64,000 nucleotides of DNA from Gammaproteobacteria bacterium (GCA_017854775.1 JAFMHC010000003.1:1-64000), one strand, 5' to 3'. Numbered from the stretch's first letter, positions 39,282 through 47,585 are shown. Notes: a model not told the origin generated them from the letters alone. A program made the numbers and translations.

Positions 39282-39914
39282 TTAGGTGGCGTCAGGTTGA
39301 AATTCGGGTGCAGTGTTAGCAAACGCATCGAGTATTAAGCATGTCTCATTAAGTCTATTGATGGTTGGGTAATCATCCATAGGGCAATTGAATCGATGTG
39401 CGTTATAGACTTGTGGTATCAAGCAAACGTCGGCAAGGCTTAGCGTATCTGCAAAACAAAACTTGCCGGCACTTTTTTTCAAGCGCGTCTCTAAGCCTTC
39501 GAAGCCTGTTGCTACCCAGTGCTGATACCATTGCAATTTTTTATCATCGCTAGCACCCATGTCACTAACTAAATACTGTTGCACACGTAAGTTGTTAAGA
39601 GGGTGGATATCGCTAACGATAGTTTGTGCCAATGCTCTTACAAAGGCGCGTTGTATGGGGTCTTTAGGCAGCAAGCTTACTGTTGGATAGACTTCTTCTA
39701 AGTACTCAAGAATAGCCATGGACTGAGTGAGAAGGTTATCACCGACTTGTAGAGTCGGAATCAAGCCGTCTGGATTATGATTCAAAAACTCATTTGTTTT
39801 TTGCTCGCCTGTGAATAGGTTTAACGGCGATAGCTCATGCTCTAGCTCTTTTAGATTCAGGGCAATGCGCACGCGATAGGCCGCGGTACTTCTAAAGTAG
39901 GTCGTGAGTATCAT
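39282..39914 (-). CDS. maiA: Maleylacetoacetate isomerase
   Basis: A zeta-class glutathione S-transferase homologue isomerising maleylacetoacetate to fumarylacetoacetate. The start MILTTYFRSTAAYRVRIALNLKELEHE contains the catalytic STAAYRVRIAL motif (usually SSCSxRVRIAL). DGLIPTLQVGDNLLTQSMAILEYLEE is the glutathione site, and DIHPLNNLRVQQYL and CFADTLSLADVCLIPQVYNAHRF the family C-terminal blocks. The track start at 39941 overlaps the upstream gene; the ATG at 39914, 4 nt after the upstream stop, gives a normal 210-residue protein. Part of the hppD-fahA-VOC-maiA-phhA run. Confidence 0.94.
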   Translation of the reverse strand: MILTTYFRSTAAYRVRIALNLKELEHELSPLNLFTGEQKTNEFLNHNPDGLIPTLQVGDNLLTQSMAILEYLEEVYPTVSLLPKDPIQRAFVRALAQTIVSDIHPLNNLRVQQYLVSDMGASDDKKLQWYQHWVATGFEGLETRLKKSAGKFCFADTLSLADVCLIPQVYNAHRFNCPMDDYPTINRLNETCLILDAFANTAPEFQPDAT

Positions 39915-39918
39915 GGTA

Positions 39919-40464
39919 TTAATCAAGCGCCTGAAACTCATTGTTATGCAGCCACTCAGCGTGCTTTGGCGCGCGCTTGGTCTTTGACCATTCTTCGAGC
40001 ATATCCCACTTAACCGTATCTAGGCGATCGAGCTTAGCTTGCTCAGCCAGGTCAGGTGCCGCCAACTCCAGTCGATGGCCATTCGGGTCGAAGAAGTAGA
40101 TCGACTGAAATACCGAGTGGTCGGTTACGCCAAGCACGTCTATGCCATTTCCTTCCAAGTGCGCTTTATATTGCAGTAGAGTATCCATATCTTTAACTTT
40201 AAAGGCAATGTGCTGCACCCATTCAGGGGTATTCTCATCGCGGCCCATGGTGGGTTTGGTGGGTAGTTCAAAAAACGCTAAAACATTGCCCTGCCCTGCA
40301 TCTAAAAAAACATGCATATAAGGGTCGGGCTCTTTGGTCGAGGGCACTTGGTCTTCGGCTATGGCAAGTACGAAATCCATTTTCAAATTCTCGACATACC
40401 ACTCGACGGTTTCTTTGGCATCGTGGCAGCGATAAGCGACATGATGAATTCGTTCTATTTTCAT
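39919..40464 (-). CDS. VOC-superfamily protein inside the tyrosine cluster (candidate ring-cleavage or lyase enzyme)
   Basis: A 181-residue vicinal-oxygen-chelate protein with two beta-alpha-beta-beta-beta modules. Module 1 is IERIHHVAYRCHDAKETVEWYVENL to VLAFFELP; module 2 is WVQHIAFKVKDMDTLLQY to QSIYFFDPNGHRLELAAP. Putative metal ligands are His8, Glu66, His85 and Glu133, like glyoxalase I. The C-terminal 45 residues (DTVKWDMLEEWSKTKRAPKHAEWLHNNEF) are an extra tail. It begins 1 nt after the fahA stop and ends 4 nt before maiA, the place where homogentisate dioxygenase would be expected. VOC proteins include extradiol dioxygenases, so a ring-opening role is possible but unproven. The ATG at 40464 is chosen over the track start, which lies inside fahA. 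Confidence 0.85.
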   Translation of the reverse strand: MKIERIHHVAYRCHDAKETVEWYVENLKMDFVLAIAEDQVPSTKEPDPYMHVFLDAGQGNVLAFFELPTKPTMGRDENTPEWVQHIAFKVKDMDTLLQYKAHLEGNGIDVLGVTDHSVFQSIYFFDPNGHRLELAAPDLAEQAKLDRLDTVKWDMLEEWSKTKRAPKHAEWLHNNEFQALD

Positions 40465-40465
40465 A

Positions 40466-41785
40466 CTAATCCTCGAGTGCAGGGAGCACCGTTGCGGTTG
40501 CATGACCAAAGCCAATCCGAGGGGCTACTTCGGAATCACACCAACCGTTAAGCGTAACGGTATCGCCATCTTCTAAAAATGCCCGTGTTTCGCCATTGCT
40601 TAGGGTTATCGGGTTTTTACCACCGGTGGTTGCTTCAATTAGCGCACCAAAGCTATTGTCGGTAGTGCCAGACTGTGTGCCGCTGCCAAAGAAGTCACCT
40701 GGCTTTAGGTTACAGCCGTTGACTGAGTGATGCGCCACCATCTGTGCGATGGTCCAATACGATTGATTAAAATTGCTCAAAGCGAGTCGCTCGGCGGCTT
40801 GGCCGTCAGCTTTCATTTTTGCGGTTTGTAGTAATACCTCAAGGTGCATATCGACTGCGCCAGCACTGCGGTTATCGTGCGACTCTAAATACGGTAGCGG
40901 CTGCGGGTGGTCAGCTGGGCGAGACCATGCTTGACGATACGGTGCTATTGCTTCCATCGTGACGATCCACGGTGACACCGTAGAGGCAAAACTTTTCGAT
41001 AAGAATGGGCCAAGCGGTTGATACTCCCAGGCTTGAATATCTCGTGCTGACCAGTCGTTAAACATACACAGACCAAAGACATGGTCTTCGGCGTCGTTAA
41101 TATCGATAGAATGGCCTAAGGTATTGCCTTTACCAATATAGATACCGACCTCGAGTTCGTAGTCGAGTCGTTTGCTTGGCGCTAGAACCGGGGCATCGGC
41201 ATCGGGTGCCTTGAGTTGGCTTTTAGGCCGATGAAACCCATGCCCCGATACTTTAATTGAAGAGCTTCGCCCGTGATAGCCAATCGGTATCCATTGATAG
41301 TTTGGAAGTAAGGGGTTATCGGGCCTGAAAAGTTTGCCAATATTGGTCGCGTGATTAATTGATGTGTAAAAATCAGTGTAGTCGCCAATGCGCGCAGGAA
41401 CCTTATATTCAGCTTGGCTCTGCGGTACTAAGCAATTTTCTAACTGTGTTTGCAAGCTTGAGTCGGTCCTTAGCGCACGAGATAGTTCGAGGCGTAATTC
41501 AGACCACGCATCTTTGCCGAGAGCCATAAACTGGTTCAGCTTAGATTTATGCAAAGTCTTAAGCATCGGCGTTAGCGACATGCTAAACACACCAGCCTTA
41601 TGAGCGGCTTTTAGGTCAACAATATGTTCGCCAATCGCTACTCCGGCCCTAAATTTTTCTTTAGTTCCTTTGCGTTTGAAAATTGCAAACGGCAGGTTTT
41701 GAATTGGAAAATCACTTTGGCTATCGTTAGCCGAAGCGACCCAACTGCGTAACTCTGGTTGATGTGTTTCGTTTAATACAATCAT
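40466..41785 (-). CDS. fahA: Fumarylacetoacetase
   Basis: Hydrolyses fumarylacetoacetate to fumarate and acetoacetate, the last step of tyrosine degradation. 439 residues. The N-terminal SH3-like domain (NLPFAIFKRKGTKEKFRAGVAIGEHIVDL) is followed by the FAH domain: DYTDFYTSINHATNIGKLFRP, YELEVGIYIGKGN (metal-binding Glu pair), FNDWSARDIQAWEYQPLGPFLSKSFASTVSPWIVT (metal Asp and catalytic Lys) and GDFFGSGTQSGT. All are diagnostic of true fumarylacetoacetase rather than the short family member at 22511. Coupled to the downstream VOC gene by a 1-nt gap. Confidence 0.97.
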   Translation of the reverse strand: MIVLNETHQPELRSWVASANDSQSDFPIQNLPFAIFKRKGTKEKFRAGVAIGEHIVDLKAAHKAGVFSMSLTPMLKTLHKSKLNQFMALGKDAWSELRLELSRALRTDSSLQTQLENCLVPQSQAEYKVPARIGDYTDFYTSINHATNIGKLFRPDNPLLPNYQWIPIGYHGRSSSIKVSGHGFHRPKSQLKAPDADAPVLAPSKRLDYELEVGIYIGKGNTLGHSIDINDAEDHVFGLCMFNDWSARDIQAWEYQPLGPFLSKSFASTVSPWIVTMEAIAPYRQAWSRPADHPQPLPYLESHDNRSAGAVDMHLEVLLQTAKMKADGQAAERLALSNFNQSYWTIAQMVAHHSVNGCNLKPGDFFGSGTQSGTTDNSFGALIEATTGGKNPITLSNGETRAFLEDGDTVTLNGWCDSEVAPRIGFGHATATVLPALED

Positions 41786-41849
41786 AGATTCCTTCTTCTT
41801 ACTGTGTCAGATATTCAGCAACTATTTACTTTACGCCTACTAAGCGGTG

Positions 41850-42926
41850 TTACTTGACGCCAACTATACCGCGCTCTATTTGGTCGCGTTCGATTGATTC
41901 GAACAACGCCTTAAAGTTACCCTCGCCAAAGCCATCATCCTTCTTGCGTTGAATAAACTCAAAAAATACTGGGCCGATAAGCGTGTCAGAAAAAATCTGT
42001 AGCAACAAACGCGGGTCATCGTTCTCAGTGCTACCGTCTAACAAAATCCCTCGCGTCTGTAATGCATCGATCGGCTCACCATGGTTTGGCAAACGATCTT
42101 CAAGCATCGCGTAGTAGGTGTCGGGTGGCGCACTCATAAACGGCATGCCGCGCGCCTTAAGTTTGTCCCAGCATTCTATTAAGTTATCGCAGGAGAAAGC
42201 AATATGCTGAATGCCCTCTCCATTATAGGCCATCAAAAACTCTTCAATTTGCCCAGTCTCTTTAGATGCTTCTTCGTTTAGCGGAATTCGAATCAAACCA
42301 TCCGGTGCTGACAACGCTTTCGACGTTAGCCCAGTGTACTCGCCCTTGATATCAAAAAAGCGAATCTCTCTAAAGTTAAACAAACGCTCGTAGAAATCCG
42401 CCCAGTATTGCATACGACCACGGTATACATTGTGTGTTAAATGGTCGATCACATTGAATCCGCAGCCTTTTGGCTTACGCTCAACACCCTCAATAAATTC
42501 AAAATCGATGTCGTAAATAGACGTGCCTTCTTCAAAGCGATCAATCAAATATAAGGGCGCTCCGCCTATCCCTTTAATTGCGGGTAAGCGCAGTTCCATT
42601 GGCCCCACAGGGATGTCGACCGGCTGCGCGCCTAATTCGAGTGCGCGGGCATAGGCGACTTGCGAGTCTTTGACTCGAAATGCCATACCACAGGCTGATG
42701 GGCCATGCTCTTGGGCAAAGTAGTAGGCGTTGCTCGTTGGCTCATAATTAATCAGCAAGTTAATATCGCCTTGGCGATAAAGGTGAACCTCTTTGGAGCG
42801 ATGCTGGGCGACTTTGGTGAAGCCGGCCATCTCAAAAATTGGCTCAAGTACACCAGATGTGTTGGCGGCGAATTCAATGAATTCAAAGCCGCATAATCCC
42901 ATTGGGTTTTCAAATAAATCAGACAT
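41850..42926 (-). CDS. hppD: 4-hydroxyphenylpyruvate dioxygenase
   Basis: A non-heme Fe(II) enzyme forming homogentisate from 4-hydroxyphenylpyruvate. About 358 residues. The start [22 protein letters not shown] is the family N-terminus. Iron ligands correspond to the His in [15 protein letters not shown], the His in [11 protein letters not shown] and the Glu in [27 protein letters not shown]. The track start (TTG at 42941) lies 15 nt upstream; the ATG at 42926 matches homologues better. First gene of the minus-strand catabolic run and divergent from a MarR regulator whose palindromic operator lies between them. Confidence 0.97.
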   Translation of the reverse strand: MSDLFENPMGLCGFEFIEFAANTSGVLEPIFEMAGFTKVAQHRSKEVHLYRQGDINLLINYEPTSNAYYFAQEHGPSACGMAFRVKDSQVAYARALELGAQPVDIPVGPMELRLPAIKGIGGAPLYLIDRFEEGTSIYDIDFEFIEGVERKPKGCGFNVIDHLTHNVYRGRMQYWADFYERLFNFREIRFFDIKGEYTGLTSKALSAPDGLIRIPLNEEASKETGQIEEFLMAYNGEGIQHIAFSCDNLIECWDKLKARGMPFMSAPPDTYYAMLEDRLPNHGEPIDALQTRGILLDGSTENDDPRLLLQIFSDTLIGPVFFEFIQRKKDDGFGEGNFKALFESIERDQIERGIVGVK

Positions 42927-42954
42927 TAGGGTCTCGCTCAAAAATGGTTTAAAC

Positions 42955-42993
42955 TAGTTGCTATCACAACCAATATAGTTGTAGTTGCAACTA
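42955..42993. promoter_or_regulatory. Probable MarR operator between hppD and marR
   Basis: A perfect 12-bp palindrome TAGTTGCAACTA (42982-42993) is preceded by related half-sites TAGTTG (42955) and CAACCAATATAGTTG. TAGTTGCAACTA has the size and symmetry of MarR-family operators. It lies directly upstream of the marR start and within the hppD promoter region, so it could control both directions. Confidence 0.75.
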
Positions 42994-43002
42994 AATGCAA
43001 AC

Positions 43003-43467
43003 ATGGTTAAAAAGTCTGCCCAGCATCCCGCTGTTCTCACGCTTGAGCGCTTTCTGCCTTATCGATTATCGATTCTCTCAAATCGAATTAGTGGCGTTAT
43101 TGCTGAAACTTATAAAGATAAGTTCGCGCTGTCGATTACCGAATGGCGAATAATGGCAGTGCTGGGGGAGTACCCAGGCGCATCGGCTGATGAAGTGTCG
43201 TTAAAAGTACAAATAGAAAAATCGATGATTAGCCGTGCGTTACAAAAGCTCTTGGCGCGCCACTTAGTCAGTCGAGAGCTTGACGAGTCTGATCGGCGAC
43301 GACAAAACTTAAGCCTGACAAAAACCGGTTTAGAAATCTACCAGCAGATAGTCCCGGTATCGTATGACTACGAAAACTTGCTACAAGAGTGTTTCAGTAA
43401 GGAAGAACGCGATATCTTTGATAGTCTTATCGATCGGCTTTATGAGCACGCGCAGAGTATTGAGTAA
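43003..43467 (+). CDS. MarR-family transcriptional regulator of the tyrosine cluster
   Basis: A winged helix-turn-helix repressor of about 154 residues. ITEWRIMAVLGEYPGASADEVSLKVQIEKSMISRALQKLLARHLVSRELDESDRRRQNLSLTKTGLEIYQQI contains the recognition helix and the DxRR wing typical of MarR. The divergent position next to hppD and the TAGTTGCAACTA palindrome suggest that it represses the Phe/Tyr genes and responds to an aromatic intermediate such as homogentisate or 4-hydroxyphenylpyruvate. The ATG at 43003 is preferred, since the TTG at 42985 lies inside the palindrome. Confidence 0.9.
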   Translation: MVKKSAQHPAVLTLERFLPYRLSILSNRISGVIAETYKDKFALSITEWRIMAVLGEYPGASADEVSLKVQIEKSMISRALQKLLARHLVSRELDESDRRRQNLSLTKTGLEIYQQIVPVSYDYENLLQECFSKEERDIFDSLIDRLYEHAQSIE

Positions 43468-43469
43468 AC

Positions 43470-43919
43470 CTAACGACCACGCCCGACAAATAAACGAATG
43501 CCTTCAAGTTTAATAATCACCGCTTGCTCGCCTGCTGCGATCTCGCTTTCGCCATCAGCCAATTCGGCATTCCACTTAGAGCCTGACCATTGAACTCGAC
43601 CGTTTTTATCTCGGCTAATGGTTTGCAGCACTACAACCCGTTGGCCTATGGCATCATTGCCGGCAATTGGGCCCGGCTTAGCTTGCCACCGACGGAGAAT
43701 GGGATAAAGCAACAGGGCTATAACGACCGATGAAACTAGGAATATACTGGTGCTCATTAGCCAAGTTAATGGCACGAACCAACTGATCACGGCGGTGATT
43801 AACGCTCCAACTCCGAAGAACAGAAACCAGAATACTGAAAGCTGCAGTATTAGAAGCTCGGCACCGATTAAGGCCACGGCTAGGCACAGATAGAAAACAG
43901 TTGGTGAAATTTCTGTCAT
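43470..43919 (-). CDS. NfeD-family membrane protein
   Basis: A 149-residue short NfeD protein. Three hydrophobic segments (about residues 6-25, 30-49 and 53-72) are followed by an OB-fold domain with GNDAIGQRVVVLQTISRDKNGRVQWSGSKWNAELADGESEIAAGEQAVIIKLEGIRLFV. It follows a SPFH/stomatin gene by 18 nt in the same direction, the standard pairing in which NfeD interacts with the SPFH scaffold in membrane microdomains. Precise role unknown. Confidence 0.92.
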   Translation of the reverse strand: MTEISPTVFYLCLAVALIGAELLILQLSVFWFLFFGVGALITAVISWFVPLTWLMSTSIFLVSSVVIALLLYPILRRWQAKPGPIAGNDAIGQRVVVLQTISRDKNGRVQWSGSKWNAELADGESEIAAGEQAVIIKLEGIRLFVGRGR

Positions 43920-43937
43920 AACGTCGGTATTTGAGCC

Positions 43938-44849
43938 TTAGCTCCCTTGTTTTGTTTTGTCGACCTGCGTCTTCAATGCGTCAAATGCGGTAAAGGCTTT
44001 ACTCACTACGGAGGTGACATCCGAGGCGTCGGCCGGTAAAAGAACCACGGTGCCCTCACGTGCTAGCTTCTCAAAGGCTGTAATATACTGCTCTGATAAC
44101 TGCTGTGCGACGGCTGTTGTGCCACCTTCGTGGTTGATTGCCGCTGAAATAGTGCCAATCGCTATCGCTCGTGCTTTGGCTTCAATTTCAACTGCGTCGG
44201 CACTACCCTGGGCACGTAGCACAAGCGCTTGCTGGTCGCCTTCGGCTTCGTTAATCTGCGCTTGGCGATAGCCTTCTGAAGTGGTCACTGCTACGCGTCG
44301 TTGCCGTTCAGCAGCCATTTGTTTCTCCATCTCGTCAAGAATAGTAGTTGGTGGAGAAATATCCTTAATTTCATAACGCAGGACTTTGGTGCCCCACGCC
44401 TCAGAGGCTTCGTCGATAGCATGAGTAACCGTGGCGTTAATATGCTCGCGCGACTCAAATGTTGCGTCCAAGCTGATTTTGCCAATCTCGGCTCTCATGG
44501 TTGTTTGAGCTAGCTGGGTGATCGCAAAGCGCAAATTCTCTACCCCGTACGATGCGGCCTTGGGGTCCATAATCCGCAAGTACAAAACCCCATCAATACC
44601 TAGTGGCACGTTGTCTTTGGTGATGGCTTGTTGAGCGGGAACATCTAACGCAAACTCTTTTAGCGAGTGTTTGTAAGCGACTCGATCCAGGAATGGTATC
44701 AATATGTGGAAGCCAGCTTCGAGAGTCGAAGAATACTTGCCTAAACGTTCAACGACATAGGCTAAATTCTGTGGCACGATTCGAACAATACTTCGAAACA
44801 CGAGAACAAAAATGATGACGCCAGCAATTACAAAAACTAAATTGTCCAT
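43938..44849 (-). CDS. qmcA: SPFH/stomatin-like membrane scaffold protein (QmcA type)
   Basis: A band-7 protein of about 303 residues with one N-terminal helix (NLVFVIAGVIIFVLVFRSIVRI). The SPFH core is QNLAYVVERLGKYSSTLEAGFHILIPFLDRVAYKHSLKEFALDVPAQQAITKDNVPLGIDGVLYLRI, followed by RAEIGKISLDATFESREHINATVTHAIDEASEAWGTKVLRYEIKDI and a coiled coil (MEKQMAAERQRRV...). It probably forms large ring assemblies at the membrane with NfeD. The ATG at 44849 with AGGAGA 6 nt upstream is chosen over the track start. Confidence 0.93.
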   Translation of the reverse strand: MDNLVFVIAGVIIFVLVFRSIVRIVPQNLAYVVERLGKYSSTLEAGFHILIPFLDRVAYKHSLKEFALDVPAQQAITKDNVPLGIDGVLYLRIMDPKAASYGVENLRFAITQLAQTTMRAEIGKISLDATFESREHINATVTHAIDEASEAWGTKVLRYEIKDISPPTTILDEMEKQMAAERQRRVAVTTSEGYRQAQINEAEGDQQALVLRAQGSADAVEIEAKARAIAIGTISAAINHEGGTTAVAQQLSEQYITAFEKLAREGTVVLLPADASDVTSVVSKAFTAFDALKTQVDKTKQGS

Positions 44850-45186
44850 ATTGTCTCCTAATACTTGGTGACTCATTGTAGTACACAATGGATGTCGGTT
44901 GAGTGATGTGGAAAGAGTTTCACCAGCTTACCAGTATTCAATACCAGACTCCTTGTTATCGAAGTCTCTAATTCCCCCCAATGGCTGATCTTCAAATTAA
45001 CTATCAGCAAGGCTCTTGATAATCACTTAGCCTGAGTCTTTGTCGCTTAAGCTTTACTCAATAGCACAATCGATCTAATCTTGATCATAGTCGGGTGTTT
45101 GTCGCCCTATTGCCGTGTTAATGCCGTGTTCTTAAGTCGTTGATAGGTCAACAATGTTGGCTCATAACCAAGAAGGTAAGTTAATA

Positions 45187-45696
45187 ATGATTGTACGAAA
45201 ACTTAGATTGCAAAGAGGTTGGTCGCAGGAGCAGCTTGCTCATATTGCCGATTTGAATGTGCGAACCATTCAGCGTATTGAGCGGGGTCAAGCGCCAAGC
45301 TTGGAATCTAAGAAAGCATTAGCAGCGGCCTTTGAGGTTCAACTAGCGACTTTCGAAACACCAGTAGAAGAAGTCGCTCAACCAGATCAAGGTGAGACCG
45401 ACATGAGCAATCAAGAAAATACAGTAAAAATCGAAAATATCAAAGCAGACGAAGAGTACGCAATTAACTACGCTAAAGGCATTAAAGAATTTTATAACCA
45501 TCTACTGATGTACTTAATATTCTCTGTAACCATTTCTGTGGTGAAAGGTTTTGATGACAGTTTTGTGATCTGGGGGCTGATTGGCTGGACTGTCGGACTA
45601 ATAATCCACGGTTTGAATGCGTACGAGCGAATTAATTTTTTCAACGCTAATTGGGAGCGAATAATCGCTGAGAAAAAGCTTGGTAGAAAGCTGTAG
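45187..45696 (+). CDS. XRE-type helix-turn-helix protein with C-terminal 2TM membrane domain
   Basis: About 169 residues in two parts. Residues 1-58 are a helix-turn-helix of the XRE family: MIVRKLRLQRGWSQEQLAHIADLNVRTIQRIERGQAPSLESKKALAAAF. An acidic linker follows, then a 2TM domain with NYAKGIKEFYNHLLMYLIFSVTISVV and IWGLIGWTVGLIIHGLNAYERINFFNANWERIIAEKKLGRKL. The combination suggests a membrane-tethered regulator; its signal and targets are unknown. An ATG at 45154 would add 11 residues; I prefer 45187 because the HTH then starts at residue 1 as in homologues. It converges on oxyR and shares its terminator. Confidence 0.85.
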   Translation: MIVRKLRLQRGWSQEQLAHIADLNVRTIQRIERGQAPSLESKKALAAAFEVQLATFETPVEEVAQPDQGETDMSNQENTVKIENIKADEEYAINYAKGIKEFYNHLLMYLIFSVTISVVKGFDDSFVIWGLIGWTVGLIIHGLNAYERINFFNANWERIIAEKKLGRKL

Positions 45697-45713
45697 AGTA
45701 GTGTTTATTTAGC

Positions 45714-45746
45714 AAAAAGGCGGCCCTTAAAACGGTCGCCTTTTTC
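45714..45746. terminator. Bidirectional terminator between the XRE-2TM gene and oxyR
   Basis: AAAAAGGCGGCC and GGTCGCCTTTTT flank a short loop, giving a stem with A/T tracts on both sides. It can end both the plus-strand HTH gene and the minus-strand oxyR transcript. Confidence 0.9.
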
Positions 45747-45751
45747 ATTTT

Positions 45752-46663
45752 CTAGTCGCTGCTTTTGCTAAAGTGTTGTTTCAATGATGCTTTGAACTGT
45801 GTCATCAATAACTCAATATTGTTTACCCCTGAATAGTTTGGTCTAACAATAAACGCAATACGTCGGTGCGGGCCAGATTCACTCAATCGGGCCTTGCTAA
45901 GCAAGGGGTTGTTTTCAATCAACTGTTCCAATGCCATTTCAGGAACCAGAGTTGTGCCTAGTTTGCCAGCAACTAATTGAATCAAGGTATTTAAACTGGT
46001 TGCGCCAACACTGTGTTTAGCCTCACTTGGGAACTTACACGCTGATAAAGCCTGATCTTTTAGACAGTGACCATCTTGTAACAGCATTAGATTAGAATGC
46101 GCGAGTTGCTTCGCGGTGACCTCTGTACAACCGATTTGCATCTTGTCGCTATGGGTAATCCAGTAAAAATCTTCTTCCCAGAATTCGAAAGTCAACAAGC
46201 CGTCACAGTCGTAAGGTAGCGCTAAGATCGCCGTATCTATTTCTCCGCGCCGAACTTTATCTACTAGGATATGAGATTGTTCTTCGACGATTTCGAGTTC
46301 GAGGTGAGGATAATGTTGAGTCAACCCAGGAAGAACTATTGGCAGTAGGTAAGGAGCGATGGTGGGAATAATGCCGATTGATATTGGGTAGCTCAGCTCG
46401 CTGCGTTGTGCCTCAGCAAGCTTGTAGATATCATCAAGCTGCAATTTAATCTCCTGGGCCTTCTGCAGTATCTTTTTGCCAATCGGGGTTACTAATACTT
46501 TTTTGTTATCGCGCTCGAATATTTGTAAGCCTAATTGTTTTTCTAATTGACTCAAGGCGGTACTCAAGGCCGATTGTGATACCGAGCATGACTCAGCCGC
46601 ACGCTTAAAATGCAGATTTTTTTCTACTGCTAAAGCGTAATTAAGCTGCTTAAATGAGATCAT
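45752..46663 (-). CDS. oxyR: Peroxide-sensing LysR-type regulator OxyR
   Basis: A 303-residue LysR-family activator. The N-terminal HTH is NLHFKRAAESCSVSQSALSTALSQLEKQLGLQIFER. The sensing cysteines are both present: LLQDGHCLKDQALSACKF gives Cys200 and Cys209, equivalent to Cys199/Cys208 of E. coli OxyR, which form a disulfide on peroxide exposure. It is divergent from ahpC across a 209-bp spacer, which makes ahpCF the obvious target. The first and last 40 residues are of normal length; no sign of truncation. Confidence 0.95.
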   Translation of the reverse strand: MISFKQLNYALAVEKNLHFKRAAESCSVSQSALSTALSQLEKQLGLQIFERDNKKVLVTPIGKKILQKAQEIKLQLDDIYKLAEAQRSELSYPISIGIIPTIAPYLLPIVLPGLTQHYPHLELEIVEEQSHILVDKVRRGEIDTAILALPYDCDGLLTFEFWEEDFYWITHSDKMQIGCTEVTAKQLAHSNLMLLQDGHCLKDQALSACKFPSEAKHSVGATSLNTLIQLVAGKLGTTLVPEMALEQLIENNPLLSKARLSESGPHRRIAFIVRPNYSGVNNIELLMTQFKASLKQHFSKSSD

Positions 46664-46735
46664 AATGGGCCTCTTCAGTTTGTCAGATTTTATAAGCCTG
46701 AAATAAGGCTACATTGACTGAGTCTCTCACATCTA

Positions 46736-46771
46736 TTGTTCGGTATTTTAGAACATCACGTTCTGTATAAT
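46736..46771 (+). promoter_or_regulatory. Candidate ahpC promoter and operator
   Basis: A perfect inverted repeat AGAAC-ATCAC-GTTCT (46750-46764) stands 1 bp before a consensus TATAAT (46766-46771), with a further GTTC half-site 9 bp upstream. No good -35 box is present, as expected for an activator-dependent promoter. OxyR is the likely activator, though the half-sites differ from the classical ATAG consensus. Confidence 0.5.
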
Positions 46772-46872
46772 CAAATTTATTAAATTATAGTTTTGTATTA
46801 TGCTCTGCATCAATATAATGCACGACATGTGTACAACTTATACCCTTAATTTAAACTTAACCGGAGACCACC

Positions 46873-47436
46873 ATGGCCCTAATAAATACCCAAATTAAAC
46901 CTTTTCACGCAAGCGCTTTTCGTGACGGCGAATTCATCGAAGTATCAAGCGATGATATAGCTGGGAAATGGGCCGTCTTTTTCTTCTATCCTGCGGACTT
47001 CACCTTTGTATGCCCAACTGAGCTAGGCGACCTTGCTGATTACCAAGAAGAGTTTGCAGCACTTGGAGTCGACTTATTTTCGGTATCAACCGACACACAT
47101 TTCTCCCATAAGGCATGGCACGACGCGTCTGACACGATTGGCAAGATCAAGTACACAATGATTGGCGATCCGAATGGCGTAATCACTAACAACTTTGAAG
47201 TTATGCGCCCTGGTGTTGGCCTTGCTGATCGTGCAACCTTCTTAGTTGATCCAGAAGGCATTATTCAAGCGATGGAAATTACTGCCGAAGGTATCGGCCG
47301 TGATGCGCAAGACCTGATGCGTAAGGTAAAAGCGGCCCAATACGTAGCGGCTCACCCAGGTGAAGTTTGCCCAGCTAAATGGAAAGAAGGCGAAAAAACG
47401 CTAGAGCCTTCTTTAGACCTAGTTGGAATGATCTAA
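46873..47436 (+). CDS. ahpC: Alkyl hydroperoxide reductase peroxiredoxin subunit
   Basis: A typical 2-Cys peroxiredoxin (187 residues) that reduces hydrogen peroxide and organic hydroperoxides. The peroxidatic cysteine is Cys47 in [14 protein letters not shown]; the resolving cysteine is Cys166 in [17 protein letters not shown] ribosome binding site lies before the ATG. It is re-reduced by AhpF, encoded downstream after a 149-nt spacer with a strong hairpin. Divergent from oxyR. Confidence 0.97.
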   Translation: MALINTQIKPFHASAFRDGEFIEVSSDDIAGKWAVFFFYPADFTFVCPTELGDLADYQEEFAALGVDLFSVSTDTHFSHKAWHDASDTIGKIKYTMIGDPNGVITNNFEVMRPGVGLADRATFLVDPEGIIQAMEITAEGIGRDAQDLMRKVKAAQYVAAHPGEVCPAKWKEGEKTLEPSLDLVGMI

Positions 47437-47500
47437 GACTTTGGGTTGATCTAAGCTTGACTGAAAAGCTCGGCAATAAAGATCAGCCAAATAGTCCTAA

Positions 47501-47528
47501 CAAGAGGCCTGAAATCTCAGGCCTCTTG
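47501..47528 (+). other. Perfect hairpin in the ahpC-ahpF spacer
   Basis: CAAGAGGCCTGA-AATC-TCAGGCCTCTTG is a perfect 12-bp stem with a tetraloop, without a T-run. It may act as a partial terminator or an mRNA 3'-end protector giving more AhpC than AhpF. Confidence 0.75.
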
Positions 47529-47585
47529 CAGTCACTCTAACTTTAACGTGACACTTAACCCATGCCAGAAGTAAGGAGCTAGGTA

